A stretch of 64,000 nucleotides of DNA from Megaleporinus macrocephalus (taxonomy: Eukaryota; Chordata; Actinopteri; Characiformes; Anostomidae). Made by a program: the position numbers and the translations under genes. Where the stretch lies: assembly GCA_021613375.1 (NCBI GenBank), contig CM038726.1:8104849-8168848 (forward strand). Direction: 5' to 3'. Below are positions 34,540-47,099 of the stretch, in pieces. How positions within the stretch are numbered: position 1 is the first letter of the stretch; each line of letters starts with the position of its first letter. The notes under the pieces were generated by a model. That model saw only the letters and a program-made list of their open reading frames with translations. It was not told the DNA's origin and searched no databases.

Positions 34540-36365
34540 GTAGCGTTTGGTCTAGTGGTGGCAATAGTGGTGTGTGATACTGTAAATCCTTGGTATTACT
34601 CCGATACCAAGTAAATACAAGGCCAGTATCACCGATACTCATCCTGATACTTTTTATTAATAAATGCAGCTTATGTACTATTCATGTAGTGGAGAACAAC
34701 GTGTCATGATTTATTATTATTATTAGTAGTAGTACTAGTATTAGTAGTATTTTAAAGTATGGTTTGTTTGTATTAGGGTCGATTCTTTTAATAACAAAGA
34801 ATTAAAACTCCTAGTAGTCTGCAGTCATCGCTGTCTCCTATTTCTTAAAGGATGTGTAGATAGAAATCTGTTACATTTCAACTCGTTACCAGATGAACAA
34901 TAATTCTGTAAACATAAGACAGGGACATTTATAAAGTATCTGAGAAGAAATAAGCGTTAAACTCTAGCTGTTGCTAGCACAAGGCTGCTGAGCCAATGGG
35001 AAAACGCTAACCTCCTGTTGCAAAGCAGCGCTCGCAGCACTTTTTCACAGTTAACACAAGGATTATTATATTCAACCCCAAGCAACGCACGACTATTTTC
35101 ACCTCTAGACATGAAGTAATATTACTCTGAACACTATATGGGCTACCTGGATACTCTGAGGCCCTCTGAAAGGACTCTTGTAGAGATGTCTGAGCTGGGG
35201 GTCTTGGTCTCTCTGAGGGGTTTCCATCCTTCTCCCTTTGTTGCTTTTGTAGCTCGGAGTTCTCTTTGTCATGTTTATGTGTTTATACAAATTTGTGGTG
35301 TTGCCATGGCACCAAACAACCCCCACACTGCACTCCTCTTTAACACTGTACCCCTCTTTCACACTGTACTCCTCTTTCACACTGTACTCCTCTTTCACAC
35401 TGCACTCCTGTTTACACTGTACTCCTCTTTTACACTGCAATACTCTTTCACACTGCACTCCTTTTTTACACTGTACCCCTCCTTCACACTGTACTCCTCC
35501 TTCACGCTGTACTCCTCTTTCACACTGCACTCCTCCTTCACACTGTACTCCTCCTTCACGCTGTACTCCTCTTTCACATTGTACTCCTCCTTCATGCTGC
35601 ACTCCTCTTTCACACTGCACTCCTCTTTAACACTGTACCCCTTCTTCACACTGTACCCCTCTTTCACACTGCACTCTTCTTTCACACAGTAACCCTCTTT
35701 CACACTGCACCCCTCTTTCACACTGCACTCCTCTTTCACACTGCACTCCTCTTTAACACTGTACCCCTTCTTCACACTGTACCCCTCTTTCACACTGCAC
35801 TCTTCTTTCACACAGTAACCCTCTTTCACACTGCACCCCTCTTTCACACTGCATTCCTCTTTTACATTGCACTCCTCTTTCACACTGCACTCCTCTTTCA
35901 CACTGTACCCCTCTTTCACACTGTACCCCTCTTTCACACTGCACTCTTCTTTCACACAGTAACCCTCTTTCACACTGCACCCCTCTTTCACACTGCATTC
36001 CTCTTTTACACTGCACTCCTCTTTCACACTGCACTCCTTTTTTACACTGTACCCGTCTTTCACCGTGCACTGCTCTTTTACACTGTACTCCTTTTTTACA
36101 TTGTACTCCTCTTTCATTGTGCAGTCCTCTTTCACACTGCACTCCTCTTTCTCTTTGCTATTCGTCCCTGCAGCCTGCTTCAACTGTTAACTCAGTCATG
36201 TGACGGCACAATGAGGAGAGGAGTGGAGCAGGAAGAGCAACGTGTGCCTGCAAGACCTGAAAGGAGAGTACCCAATGTAGAGGAGAGATCGGACACTACA
36301 ATATCGATCCCACCACGATAGTATCGATATCAATACTAACGATGGTATCAATAATATCCATGTTT
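34540..36365. mobile_element. Possible non-autonomous element with GATAC-rich ends around a minisatellite
   Basis: The left part (34543-34660) has ggtctagtggtggcaatagt, tgatactgtaaatcc, ccgataccaag and caccgatactcatcctgata. The right part (36280-36360) has ggacactacaatatcgatcc, cgatagtatcgatatcaata and gatggtatcaata. Read on opposite strands they share gtgg..gatac wording, like ends of a dispersed fish DNA element. The pairing is loose and no target duplication was found. Confidence 0.3.
35324..36150. repeat. 18-bp minisatellite, ~46 copies
   Basis: Head-to-tail 18-bp units of type cactgtactcctctttcA, with variants gcactcct, gtacccct, cagtaaccct and gcattcct. A larger block containing the rare cagtaaccct variant recurs at ~126 bp (7 units) and then ~144 bp (8 units). 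18 bp is six codons, so long frames run on both strands. The minus frame 36183-35395 (262 codons) is a chain of CSVKEE/YSVKEE/CSVKEG hexapeptides, and + and other minus frames are also open. There are no splice or start signals around it. Treated as non-coding. Confidence 0.93.
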
Positions 36366-37060
36366 GCATCTAACCGCACAGGAGAGTCAGCTCATGGTGG
36401 AGCTTTAGTGTAATAGAACTTCATTGTAAAAAGTTTATTGATGTTTAAACGGCTGGAGGAGACAACAGGGACGTGGTAGTTGTTGAGCCCACTGGTACTG
36501 TGTGTGAGGGGTCCACGTTTAGTGAGAGTGGGAGCTCCAGGAACCAGCTGTGTATGTGTGCAGGTGCAGATGCTGGTGGCAAGTACAGTCTTCTTCAACT
36601 CGACTACTGATTATGTGCTGAAGGTACACGTACCTCACTGTTTTATTGCTTTATATGGAGCATATGGGGAGGAAAGTGCTGTTAAGTGAGGGCGAGTTCT
36701 GTATGTCGTCAGTTGCTGTTAAGCTGTTTGTACAGGGCCTCGGTAAACAGCGGAGCTTGCTGGTGTTTACTATTTTTTTACAACCAAAATATCATGTAGG
36801 TTGTTCTTTTGATATCATGTCCTAGTGGATAAGCGCAATCAAGGCAACTCAACGATTGCTGTTTAATGTTACATTCACAGATTTATTCTGAGCTCGGAAA
36901 ACTCGCCTGGCACCAAAATGAAATGCAGCAAAAGAGAGCGGAGGTGACAAAACAACTTTTTCAACACGCAGAAGTTTGTGATGTACGATGAAAGAAGATG
37001 TTTGTGATGTGTGCCATAAATGTCTTTAAATGCGTGCGGTGTATGACTTCTTTTACTTGT
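36366..37060. other. Spacer, nothing recognised
   Basis: No gene or repeat is supported. A frame at 36480-36689 on + and one at 36598-36392 on - overlap and lack domains. Confidence 0.45.
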
Positions 37061-37061
37061 A

Positions 37062-37632
37062 TTATTTATGTTGAGTGCACTGGCAGCAAGGTGGTGTAGT
37101 TGTTAGCACGGTAGTGTAGTGGTCAGCGGATTCTAGAAGCTTCGTAAATTCCAGAATTCTTTTCAGCTCTATAGCCAATAAGGTCAACCCTTCCAAGGCC
37201 CTAGTTACTGAGCCATCAGGCGCAGTGTTGTTGGGGATGAATGTACAACACATGGAGCAAAACATTATGCACACGCCTCTCTTTTCTGCTAGAATATAAT
37301 CTAACACCATGCGATTTTGCCAGGTCATGAGGCTGTTTGCATGTAATTGCTCTGCCAGCCCCTTGACTGCGTCTCTAGTGTAGTTCACAAATCGCTGTTG
37401 GTTTAAATAGATGTAATTAATCCAATCAACATTTTTATTGGTCATGGCCAACGAGAAGAAGATTCAATCCCTGCTGCAATTTGGTTTTGGGCCATATATT
37501 CGTCAGGGACACTCCAGGGTACTCCTATAGCATCAATGTATACTTTGCTGTCAAAACTCGGCATGGAGGGAGACCATTTAACCCGTTGCTGACCAGGGTG
37601 TGTGGCTATTGGCAGCGTGTCCCTTAACACTT
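37062..37632 (-). pseudogene. Broken endogenous retrovirus env fragment
   Basis: Two adjacent minus-strand frames, 37630-37442 and 37451-37062, read as consecutive parts of a retroviral envelope protein separated by a frameshift near 37445. The second frame holds the hallmark of the transmembrane subunit: a QNRM segment and then, at its residues 61-69 (37271-37245), the CX6CC cysteine motif that normally links TM to the surface subunit (gammaretrovirus-like or epsilonretrovirus-like group). The frame ends soon after; the membrane anchor and tail are not recognisable. No gag, pol or paired LTRs are seen next to it. This is an old, isolated and non-functional remnant. Confidence 0.75.
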
Positions 37633-37754
37633 AACCTGAACAAGTCCACAAGACATCTGCTCTCGGGACCTGCAGTGACTTTTCTGTCTACTTCCTTTAG
37701 AGTTCCCCTTACTCTAAGTTAAAACTATTTAAGGGGTGGCGTAGTCTGGTACCT

Positions 37755-38480
37755 AACCACTAGAGGGTGCTACATTTCATAAGCTCCAGTTTTAAACATT
37801 ATAATTGCTTTAAAAGCCTTAACATAAACACCACCCTGTCAAAGTCTTCACTAATCACATGTAATATGACATCCATTTGGAACAATCTAGATATATGTCA
37901 AAAAAAGACAGTACTGAACTTTTCAGAATGTCAAGAAAAAGGAATAAAGAATTTAGAACATGTTATTCATGATGGGACCTTTATTTCATTTGAAGATCTC
38001 ATTTCAAAATATGAAATGAGCAGTAGCAAATTTCTTGAATATCAGCAATTGAGGTCCATCATACAGGCAAAATTTAATTTAAATAATCAAAAATGAGTAA
38101 TACCTGTATTGATAACAGAACTTCTAAATCTCCATACCCCTAAGTTGTTATCAAAAATATATAAGTTATTATTAAAAATTCATGATTCCCTATCCCTCCC
38201 AATTACAAAATGGGAGCAAGATCTTTCCATTAACCCAGATAAAAACTTCTGGTCACAGCTATGTCTACACAATTTCAAAATGACTAAAAATTAAAATTTA
38301 CAACATTTACAATACAAAACTCTTTACAGAATGCATTAGACAGGGCACAAAATGTTCCAAATGGGCCTCAGAGAAATAAAATATATGCACTGTGTATTTT
38401 AGGTCATGTAAGTGAATTAAATATAGAACTATGTGATATATTTGTTTCTTACTGCCTTATGCATCGCTAAGAGAACTATC
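37755..38480 (+). mobile_element. L1-type LINE ORF2 C-terminal fragment
   Basis: Two frames in order, 37767-38096 and 38109-38294, match the region after the reverse transcriptase of fish L1 ORF2: IHDGTFISFEDLISKYEM, QQLRSIIQAKF, then SLPITKWEQDLSI and NFWSQLC, continuing weakly to ~38450 (QYKTLYRMH). This part of ORF2 precedes the C-terminal cysteine region. One frameshift and several stops make it dead. It starts only ~120 bp from the env fragment, on the other strand. Confidence 0.75.
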
Positions 38481-38935
38481 CTCATAAAGTGGAAATCAAA
38501 AAATGATTTATGTATTGCTCAATACAGAAATCTACTTTTAGATCACATTAGTCTGGAAACAATGTCTGCCACGGGCCTTTAAATTAATCAAACAATCAAA
38601 CATTCCTTCTATGTTTAGTTTTGTTTCAAAGTGGTAACACTGGAATGGCTATGCTCATGTTAGTGTGACTGTTGCAGAAATGGTTTGTTCAGACACAGTA
38701 GAATTGATCTAGTTTTGGTCAGTGTTGTTGACAGTGGTCCACTTCTTAGTAATCCAGAAAAGTACACAATACTTAAAGAAAGACAAAGAGACTAAAGGAG
38801 AGGTGCTAAAAATCTCTAACCTGCTAAGATAAAGTATTAATCATTTGTAGTTTTATTCATAATTTTATTACATTTTTGAATACATGTGACAAAGTTACAT
38901 ACTTTTCCCCCTTAGACAGTACAGGTGCAAAACAA
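38481..38935. other. Spacer, possibly more LINE relic
   Basis: Short traces such as SNIPSMFSFVSKW-like codons near 38590-38640 could belong to the LINE fragment, but nothing firm is visible. Confidence 0.3.
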
Positions 38936-38939
38936 TGAC

Positions 38940-39486
38940 ACAGACTGTCCACATTAATTAAGTCTATGATTCAACAAGCTCTAGTCACTTTGGGTATTGA
39001 AGAAAATTCCCAATTGAATGAGGGTTACCAACCAGTTGATGGAATATGGGCAAAAATTACAACTGAATGCGGTTTAGAAACATTAAAAAGGAGGTGTCGA
39101 TGTTATGATTCCAGGAGGTGGTCATGTGCAGTACAAGAGACTGAAGAAGACCAATTTGATAGAAAAGATTTAGTTTTTCCGGTAACATCTGGTGGACACA
39201 CCAACAAGACTTCAATTACACAGAACAGTGAAGAGACAGAATACATAACATCACAGTGTGACACCAAAGGTCAGCTTGTGGTCCACTCTATCATAGAGCA
39301 TTTGTTAACATGGGTGTGGATAAACACCTAGTAAGCACGTTACCCCCAGTTAACCCTAAGAATGGTAAGGTTTACATTTATGCCTATGAACATGATCACC
39401 AGATACAGGACTGGCGAGCTGATCATATCATGTGGTTAAATAGGGGTACACAAACTTTGCATCATGCTTAGGGTGTTGTGAAAGTC

Positions 39487-39528
<42 letters not shown>

Positions 39529-40720
39529 GAAAATGGCATATGATGTATGCAGCAGCTTTTCACCATACTTCCTTATTCACCCAGACCTTTTGTCAGAACT
39601 GCCCCAAGTGTTGTACATGACCTCAAACAGAAAAAAGACTTTCACCCTTCACAGGTGTACCATGAAATGATTAATAAACCGGTTGACAGGAAACGCCACA
39701 CATACAGCCGTCAGCGAAGAAACATGGAACAGGTGGAAAACACAATCGAATGTGCATGTTTTGAGAAGATGCTTCACACCAACGATCTGACGGCAACATA
39801 CATCCTGTGTGAGTATGCGGAGGGATTTGTCCTTGAGATGCGCATAGTTCCGGAGTTACTTCTGGTTGCAGGTTTATCAGAAATCTTTAAAGAACTGAGG
39901 ACACTGTTGACTTATACAGATAGTAGTGTCCCACTTATTCTCCAATACGACACAACATTTGATCTGGGGAACTTCTTTTGAGGAATGTCCAGCAATACCG
40001 CTTAGCTTTCTAATACATCAGACACAAAGTCAAAAACGCCACTCCGCATTTCTCAGAAGCTTATTAGAACATGTACCAGAAATAAACTCGGACAGCTTTG
40101 TTATATGCACAGACCGCAAAGCTGCTATAGAGCAATCCATTAGAGCAGTCCTTCCAAATGTTTCTACAATCAATTGCTGGAATCACATTATGCTAAATGT
40201 AAAGCACAAAGTGAGAGAGAATGAAGCAGAAACTGATGATGTATAGATCTACATAAATAACATTCAGGAGCTCCTAAAATCAGAAACTACACAACAACGG
40301 GAGTTAAATCTTGAGGAGCTATTTTTCCACTGGAGTGCACCTTTCGAGGAATATTTCAAAGGGCACCCTCGAATTCTCAGTGAAAAAATATGCCACGTTT
40401 GCCTACATCTTGGCCTTGCATTGTTTGAAATAACAATGTTTCTGAAAGCTTTAATGCTATACTTCAAAGAGAGGTGGAGTGGAAACCATCCAAACTTAAA
40501 AAGATGGTGTTTATTCTCTTCCATCTCCAAACATTCTATGTCAATGAGATTATGAGAGGTCAGTGCAATGTTGGGAACTACCATCCTGACAAACAGTGGT
40601 CTAATAAAAGACTTGAAACAAAATGAATGAAACAAAATTCCCACCTGATGTTTTGACCCACAAGAAATTGAAAATCTTCATAATGACAGATTGTCCTTAT
40701 CTAACAAACAAGATTTGAAG
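38940..40720 (+). mobile_element. MULE-like (Mutator family) transposase relic
   Basis: Consecutive + strand pieces: 38966-39331, 39547-39981, 39926-40246, then to ~40640 in shifting frames. Landmarks in order: DRKDLVFPVTSGGHTN; YDTTFDLGNFF (39946-39978), which would carry the first catalytic Asp; PLSFLIHQTQSQKRH; CTDRKAAIEQ with the second Asp; INCWNHI; and NNVSESFNAILQREVEWKPS (~40426-40490). That order matches MULE-type DDE transposases, including the late N-ESFN block. The frames are broken at ~39332-39546 (with an ATT array), ~39950, ~40247 and ~40430, so it is inactive. Assignment is by motif order from memory of the family; another DDE superfamily remains possible. Confidence 0.6.
39488..39528. 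repeat. (ATT)n microsatellite
   Basis: About 14 att trinucleotides inside the MULE-like relic. Confidence 0.95.
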
Positions 40721-40794
40721 GAACAGGATGAACCGGCAACACGCTCAATGCTCAACTGTCAATGCCACAGTTATTCATTTCCAAAGGCATGATA

Positions 40795-41310
40795 ACCCTA
40801 GACATTGGCATAGGAACCTAGGGGGATGGGGGGAAGTGTCCCACCCAAATAAGAAACAGGTAGATTTGTCCCACCCAAAATTAAACCACAGAAAAGCAGA
40901 ACCTGTTTAAAAACACTTAATTTTAAAAGCATGTTTTGGCAGCCTTCACAATTCACGTGATGGTTTGTTGTTAACAACTGGCTCTGGTTTTTAGGTGGTC
41001 TTTCACTTTGTTAAGGTTTGTGTTGAGATGCCTGTTCAGAAATATCCTGCAGTCAGCAGCTTTACTGACCCGAGCTCTCGCCTTGCTGAGTATTGGGTAG
41101 TTCGCGCCAGCTTTAAACGCGAGCTCAGTGACGCAAGCCACGTCCGAAACTGCAGACTGCTACTATACTAAATATGTAAAAAATAAAATATAATAAATAA
41201 AATGAATAATGAATAAATAAAAGGACACCATCGTTAAAAAAGCTTTCAGTAGAGCAGTATGTAATGTTCCAGGGGGTGCTGTTTGGGACACAGCCTTATG
41301 TAACGTAAAT
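40795..41310. repeat. Dispersed repeat ends (non-autonomous elements)
   Basis: cattggcataggaacctagg at 40803-40822 recurs as cattggcgtaggaacccggg at 60864-60883. It is followed by ggggaagtgtcccacccaaa-type wording that I associate with short fish DNA elements. The 41260-41305 part (agggggtgctgtttgggaca, cagcc) is also repeat-like. Limits are uncertain. Confidence 0.4.
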
Positions 41311-41424
41311 TAGGGGAAATTTATTTAATCCACCAATTAATTTGTCAAATTAATTAATTTAGATGAATCAAATTTACCCTTATAAAATATTTGTTTTCTG
41401 AGGTTAAGGTTGGTTTGAGTTCAG
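41311..41424. other. AT-rich spacer
   Basis: ttaattaattt-rich sequence; nothing recognised. Confidence 0.4.
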
Positions 41425-41800
41425 GGATCCACACACTGGTAATAACACCAAGACTAGGTTATATAAAAAAGGGTTTAATTAGATGAACATATCAAAAAGG
41501 ACGAATATGGGATAAAAGAAATAAAAAATTAAGAAATTTAAACTAAAAGAAAGCAGAACTTGCTATATAGGAACCTGGCTATAACCTGAATATGTGGAAA
41601 TAGGTGTTTTAATAAAGAACCTTAATAAACCCTCTCGGACCAGACCACACAGATGTGCTTGCCTGACTGCTTTGTGGCTGCGAAGGTCATCGTCGCTGGG
41701 CGGCTGTTGCGCTGGGCGGCTGTTGCGCTGGGTTGAACCTCATGGGGTGCTCTGCGGGACATCGGGACAGTGATTCGTGCAGGGATGACCACGTTTGCAT
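41425..41800 (-). mobile_element. Possible LTR-like segment
   Basis: Read on the minus strand it has a GC-rich part (41640-41800) with an 18-bp tandem duplication (gctgggcggctgttgcgc, 41695-41735), then ggtttattaaggttctttat, then aattaaacccttttttatat, tgttattaccagtgtgtgga and tccctgaac. This resembles an R-U5 end of an LTR, but no TG..CA borders or target duplication were found. Confidence 0.25.
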
Positions 41801-43639
41801 CACTATTCTGATTGGCTGAACGACTTTTGGGACTTCCCTTTGAATGGCTTATGGAAGAAAATACCAAATTAAAATGGAATAAAAGACAGAAACCTGTAGG
41901 CTCTGACACTTACAGTAGTTGTGTAACTCAAAACACAAGACATCAAAGAAACATTTACAGATCCACAGTTAAAAATCAAAGACTGAATTATTTCTAAGCT
42001 GTGGTAAATGCTTGTGTCCCATGTAACAAAAGGTAGTATGTTTGAACATTTGAACGTTAAATGGCAGTTGAAAGGAAAGAAACATTTTACATATGTATGG
42101 ATTCATAGACAGAGTACGCATTCTGTATTCCTAAGATCAGTCAACTTTGCCAAAACATCACTGTTAGATAAGTTCTAACTATTCGACCACTTATAATGAT
42201 TACAAAGGAAACCAGTATATGATATTATGAAAAGGGTACAATTAGCTTGATAAGAAATCAAAGGTCTTAGAGAGAGAGAGAAGGAAGGAACTTGAACAGA
42301 CACACAGATATACAATGAGTAACCTTAATAACCATTTTAACACAAATAGAGGAAAATTTCTACCAAAAGTCTTGTCTCTGTTAAAAAGACGGGTCAGCAA
42401 AATGTCTGTGTGTGTGTGTGTGTGTGTGTTCTTCCTCTGTCTCCAACGAACTCATTGTGTGATGAACTCAGTCATGTGGTCAATTAAGGAACACAGAGCT
42501 CTTCTTAAAGGCCTACTATCTGTTGACAAAGCGTTCTTATCTGAAAAAAAAACATGGCCAGGGTGTCCAGACATCCGGTTGCAACAGTGAGAGAGAGTCA
42601 CATGTAACGGATGGTAAACTTCTTTGTTTTTTACAGAGGAGGTGGGGGTTGGGGGTTTCTTCCACGTGCAGAGAAGAGACAATTAAAATTTTGAAGGTTA
42701 ATTCTTCGCAACAGGCAATCAAAGTTTCATGCATGGAGTGCTACAGTCATAAACAGACAGAAGTGCAGATTAGATCAGATCACTGTGAGAGTGACCAACG
42801 AAAAAGTAGCTAAACAAAATATATTTACAGTTTACATACAGTCATCATATCTAATCATTTATATCTCAATATCAACTGTTATGGAATATCAACAAATGAA
42901 GATTAAACAGAAATACGTGTTGAAAATGATGTGGTTTATAAATACAGGCAGGTCAGATTAGCACTTCTTTCTGTTCTACTTTAACTGCATATAAAATATT
43001 TAATGATGAACTTCATAAAACTAAAGAAAATAATGCATTTAGACTTCCATTACAAAGTTAAATGTGGGAATATCTCTAAATATCTGGCAGCGCTTTCCCA
43101 CCTCAGTCCATCTGAATGATGTGATTTATTTACTTTCTAATCTGAATAACAAGAACAGACAGAAATAAGGAAGAAACTGAATGATCTGCTTTAGACGACA
43201 GACTGTTCTTCTCACAAGCTAACGCTCCATATGTGAACACTAGATAATAATCACATCATATAAATACTAATAAAAGTAGTTAAGTTAATGATGGAGCCTC
43301 TTTTTGGACTAAACTCAGTGTGTGCGGCGTGTTTGTTGTTGGTTTAACTGATTTGATGTAAAAGTCAGTCTCAAATATCTGTTATCAATAATATAAGCTG
43401 TTCACATTCATCTCTTTTCATTTTTAACAGGGAGGAAAAAAACAGTCAGGCTTATGTGACAGTGATTATTCAGCTGTTCTGTATCTCCATTACAGAAATG
43501 AAGAATGAATTCAAAGCAGAAAATCATTTAAGTCACTCCTAAAGCAACTTTGTGTTTATTTATAGTTTTCAGAATACTGTATATGTACTGTAATATAAAA
43601 TCTTTATACTTCTATTAAACTAAGAGTTGTTCTACATAG
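41801..43639. other. Intergenic DNA with a (TG)n microsatellite
   Basis: A (GT)n run lies at 42406-42429. Overlapping frames at 42315-42813 on both strands have no domain. Nothing else is recognised. Confidence 0.45.
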
Positions 43640-44315
43640 TGATGTTAAAGACTGAAGAAAAAGCTTTTTATGAATGAGGTTTTGTATTAAACTACATCGA
43701 GACATTTGAACATTTAAAGGACTCAATCTGTTCTCTGACCACATAAGGGCAGCAGCGTCTAAATGAACTGAAGCTGCTTTTGTTCCTTTACTCCTCTTAA
43801 ACTGAGAGCTTTTATGGCTTTAATGTCTGTTTTTCCTCCTTTTTCTTTCCTGTTTATTCACCACAATCTACCAGTTCAGTAGTTTCTGTCTTATTTACTC
43901 ATGTTATGTTAAATGAAGCTATAAAGTCTCTCTGCAGCTACAAACCACAGAGAAACTTTATCTTCTATAGTAACTGTCAGTTATAGTCACCGCAAAGTCA
44001 CCTGTTTGTTACACTTTTAAAGATAAAGACACTTACAAAGTAATAAAAGTAACTAACATATTTTTAAAATCAATAATAAAAACAAACATTTAGACAAATA
44101 AATTCTGGTTATTAACTTCTTTTACACACAGAACGTGTCTTATACCAAACAGAAAATAATGTACTAATATACATAAAGCAGAATATTAAACTTTATATAC
44201 TGAAATAGATGTTTCATTACAGCAGCCAGGTGTTGCATAGCTGCTCTTTTCATCAAACAGACTGAGAGTCTCACAACAATGATGGAGTAAAACTTCTTAC
44301 AGTGACAGTTCAAGT
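43640..44315 (+). repeat. Segmental duplication, copy 1
   Basis: Matches 47100-47755 in the same orientation. Shared blocks in order: ttgtattaaactacatc...gagacatttgaacattta (43680-43720), gggcagcagc with tctaaat, cctcttaaactgagagcttt (43790-43815), caaacatttag..caaataaattctggtt (44085-44110), cataaagcagaatattaaa (44172-44190) and gccaggtgttgcatagctgc (44226-44245) through ggagtaaaacttcttacagt. There is no coding content. Confidence 0.85.
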
Positions 44316-47095
44316 AATTACTAACATTTATTTAACATAAACAATTTAAAAGAATCTAAAAAAAAGATAAAATTCTTAATTGAAAACACACCTGGTAATG
44401 TCCAGTGGCTGTTCTCACATAACCAGCACTGAACCATGATCATACATTTTTATTTGCCACAATCAGGATACAGTTATACGATAACCATTCAACTTGATCA
44501 GAGGAAGCTTTGTATGACATAACAAATCTACTTTATTGCTGTAGTTCCAACGCTTTAGAGCAGATGTTACTGTATTACTCATTACTGCATGAGTACACGT
44601 TTCTTTATGTATAATAAAATTAAAATAAAATCTCTGAATATATTAAAACCATATTAAATCTCATATAAAATGCTATCCTGTGTGAATGCTTAATATGATT
44701 GTAATATTTATTAAAAGTGGAGAAAAAATCTGCCATTTGAAAATATGGCAGATCATCATGACTATGGTGCAGTTCTGCTCCGTCTTGTTATTCTTGCTGC
44801 ATCAATGATTACATCACCCCAACTCTGCCACCGGCTGTTTAGTTTTCTCCTCTTTTCTTTGACCAGAATCTGCTTTGGAGCAAAGGGAGACATGTGTGTT
44901 GTCACCAGTTCTCTTCTTAAGTGTCCTTCACAGTAAACTGTTAGTTTAGTCTAGTTTAGATCTAGAACTTGGCTCTTGAACTCCACTACTGAGGTAACGT
45001 TCCTCACAGCGAGGCTAACACTGAACAACGTCAGCTCTTACGGGTCACAGCTGTTAGTTAGATAGACGCTGTTCACATCAATGAGGTAAACAAACGTAAA
45101 AGTCAGCAAAATATTAAATACAGTATTAAATATTAAACAAAACATTAAATGTTCTTTACTTAAAAACGAGCAAAACTGAATTAAACTCACCGCTAAACAC
45201 GACACGGCCAGCGTTCAGTTTCCTAACCCTGTTTCCACAAGATGTAGGTCCCCTTCTCGTTTGTCCCGCAGGTGAAGAAGTGTCTCTGGCTTGAGTTTGT
45301 ACATGTCCGGGAGCTTCACTTCTGATATTTCACACTTATGAAGTGTATTATCTGTGGAAAAGTCCACTAAAGCGCTCTGCGGCGAACGTCCTGTCAGTTT
45401 AGCTCTGTGTACTTTATCAGAGTGTCCGTTACAATATTCGGTCGCGAGACTTGATTTAAACGTTCCGCGCGCCTGCTGTCATTTAAATACGCCTCACGTG
45501 CTCCTCATTAGCAACCGTGTTACAAACATCCCTCTTCCGAAAAACATCCAGCCTACAAAGTCTTTCTAGAAGATAAAACATCCTGAAATAAAAACCTCCA
45601 AAAAGAAGAGAACAGTACAAATCATTTCTTGAATAATTTCTTTTTATCAAAACAAGTAAGAATGACTTTTCTTTCTTTAGTAAGAAAAGTCATTTTGTTT
45701 GATTTAATAGTTAAAATTCATTTGTTGGATAATAAATAAATAAATAAATGTGTTTAATTAATGAAAGCAAATACTTTACATGCTGAAATACTTTACACAC
45801 AATAATAAATTATTTGTGAGATTATGTACATTTTTATCACATACTTGACAGAGTCTTTAACAAGGTCTTACTTTCTTAAACTAGATTTTAAGGTATTGCT
45901 ATTTGTTGATAATGAAATTGGAAACATGTTCTAAAATAGGAGTTTAAGTGAACATTGTTCTTTTAAATTCATTTCTCTATATGAAATATGTTTTTATATT
46001 AGCTGTATAAAATACAAGTAACTGTTGTTGTGCTGAGTTTAACACTAAACAGCAGTTTTACTAATGACGCAGTTCCAAGGCTAGAAAATAATTTACAGTT
46101 TCGCTCACTCATGCAAATACTTGGCAACCAAACACTGCAGTATTTTGAGAATGCACTATACAAACTGCACAACACACTTCATTAAAACTGCTTTATACTT
46201 TAACATACTGCAGCGTTATTGTTAGCGTCATAGCAACTGCAGTTATTTTTTGCAAAGGGCCACCAAGTTTTCTTAAACAAAGATTAAGATGTTTTTCTTT
46301 GTCATTGCAGCTGCTGACAAAGTTATTAATCAGCAGAATCTGTTTCTGATTCATATTCTGTGTTAAATTTTGGGGGACGTGAGTAATTAAACAGCAGCTT
46401 CACTGTAGTTACTACATGAAGGACACGTGACTGGAGCTCCTCCTTCATTTATCAACAGTGAGCATAACAGAATGCTGGTGGAGCCCTGAGCTCTGATGTC
46501 ATAAAGGACTAAAGGCTACACGTCGTGATGTCATAAAGGTGAAGATGTGTCTAAATTCCGTGTGGCTGACGTTTAACCTCAGTCTGTGTTACGACAGTGA
46601 AGAGAACAGCTGCTACGATGAGCTGCATCTGGTTCTGGTGCTGCCGAGTCCATAACACCGACTCAGACACAGACTGAGAAGGAAAGGAGGAGCGACTGAG
46701 TGAAGATGGAGAGCAGATTGAGAGGAGGGAGAAAGAGAAGTTGAGAAGAACACAAACCAGCAGCCAGTGAAGGTGGAGCCAGTGGGCCTCGAATTCGGCT
46801 GAGACACTTGTGAGCACCGAACTTTCAGTACAGGACAGCATTAATGAGTGTTAAACACACACAGCTCAGCTAACATCACTACATCACTCTTATCAACACT
46901 TTCAGACTCACAATAAAGTTCTGAAATATTTTGTTGTTTAGCAAAATGATATAAATAAATGTGGAATCAACAGCAGAGAATCAGTGAATATTACACTGTA
47001 GATACTGAGAACTTTATAAAAGCTCTTTCAGTTTCTTATCAATGTGTGTTTCTAATGTAGAGAACTGCTGACACTGATGTAGGAACAGTTTTATT
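44316..47095. other. DNA between the two duplicated segments
   Basis: Contains a CpG-richer patch at ~45185-45500 (gcgaacgtcctgtcagttta, ggtcgcgagac, ttccgcgcgcctgc) that may be a promoter. No flanking coding exon is recognised. gatgtcataaagg occurs twice at 46495-46540. Frames at 44745, 45354, 46551 and 46613 lack domains. Confidence 0.4.
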
Positions 47096-47099
47096 CACT

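Noticed and set aside
35105..36183. 262- and 184-codon frames as genes
   Set aside because: They are translations of an 18-bp minisatellite, open on several frames at once.
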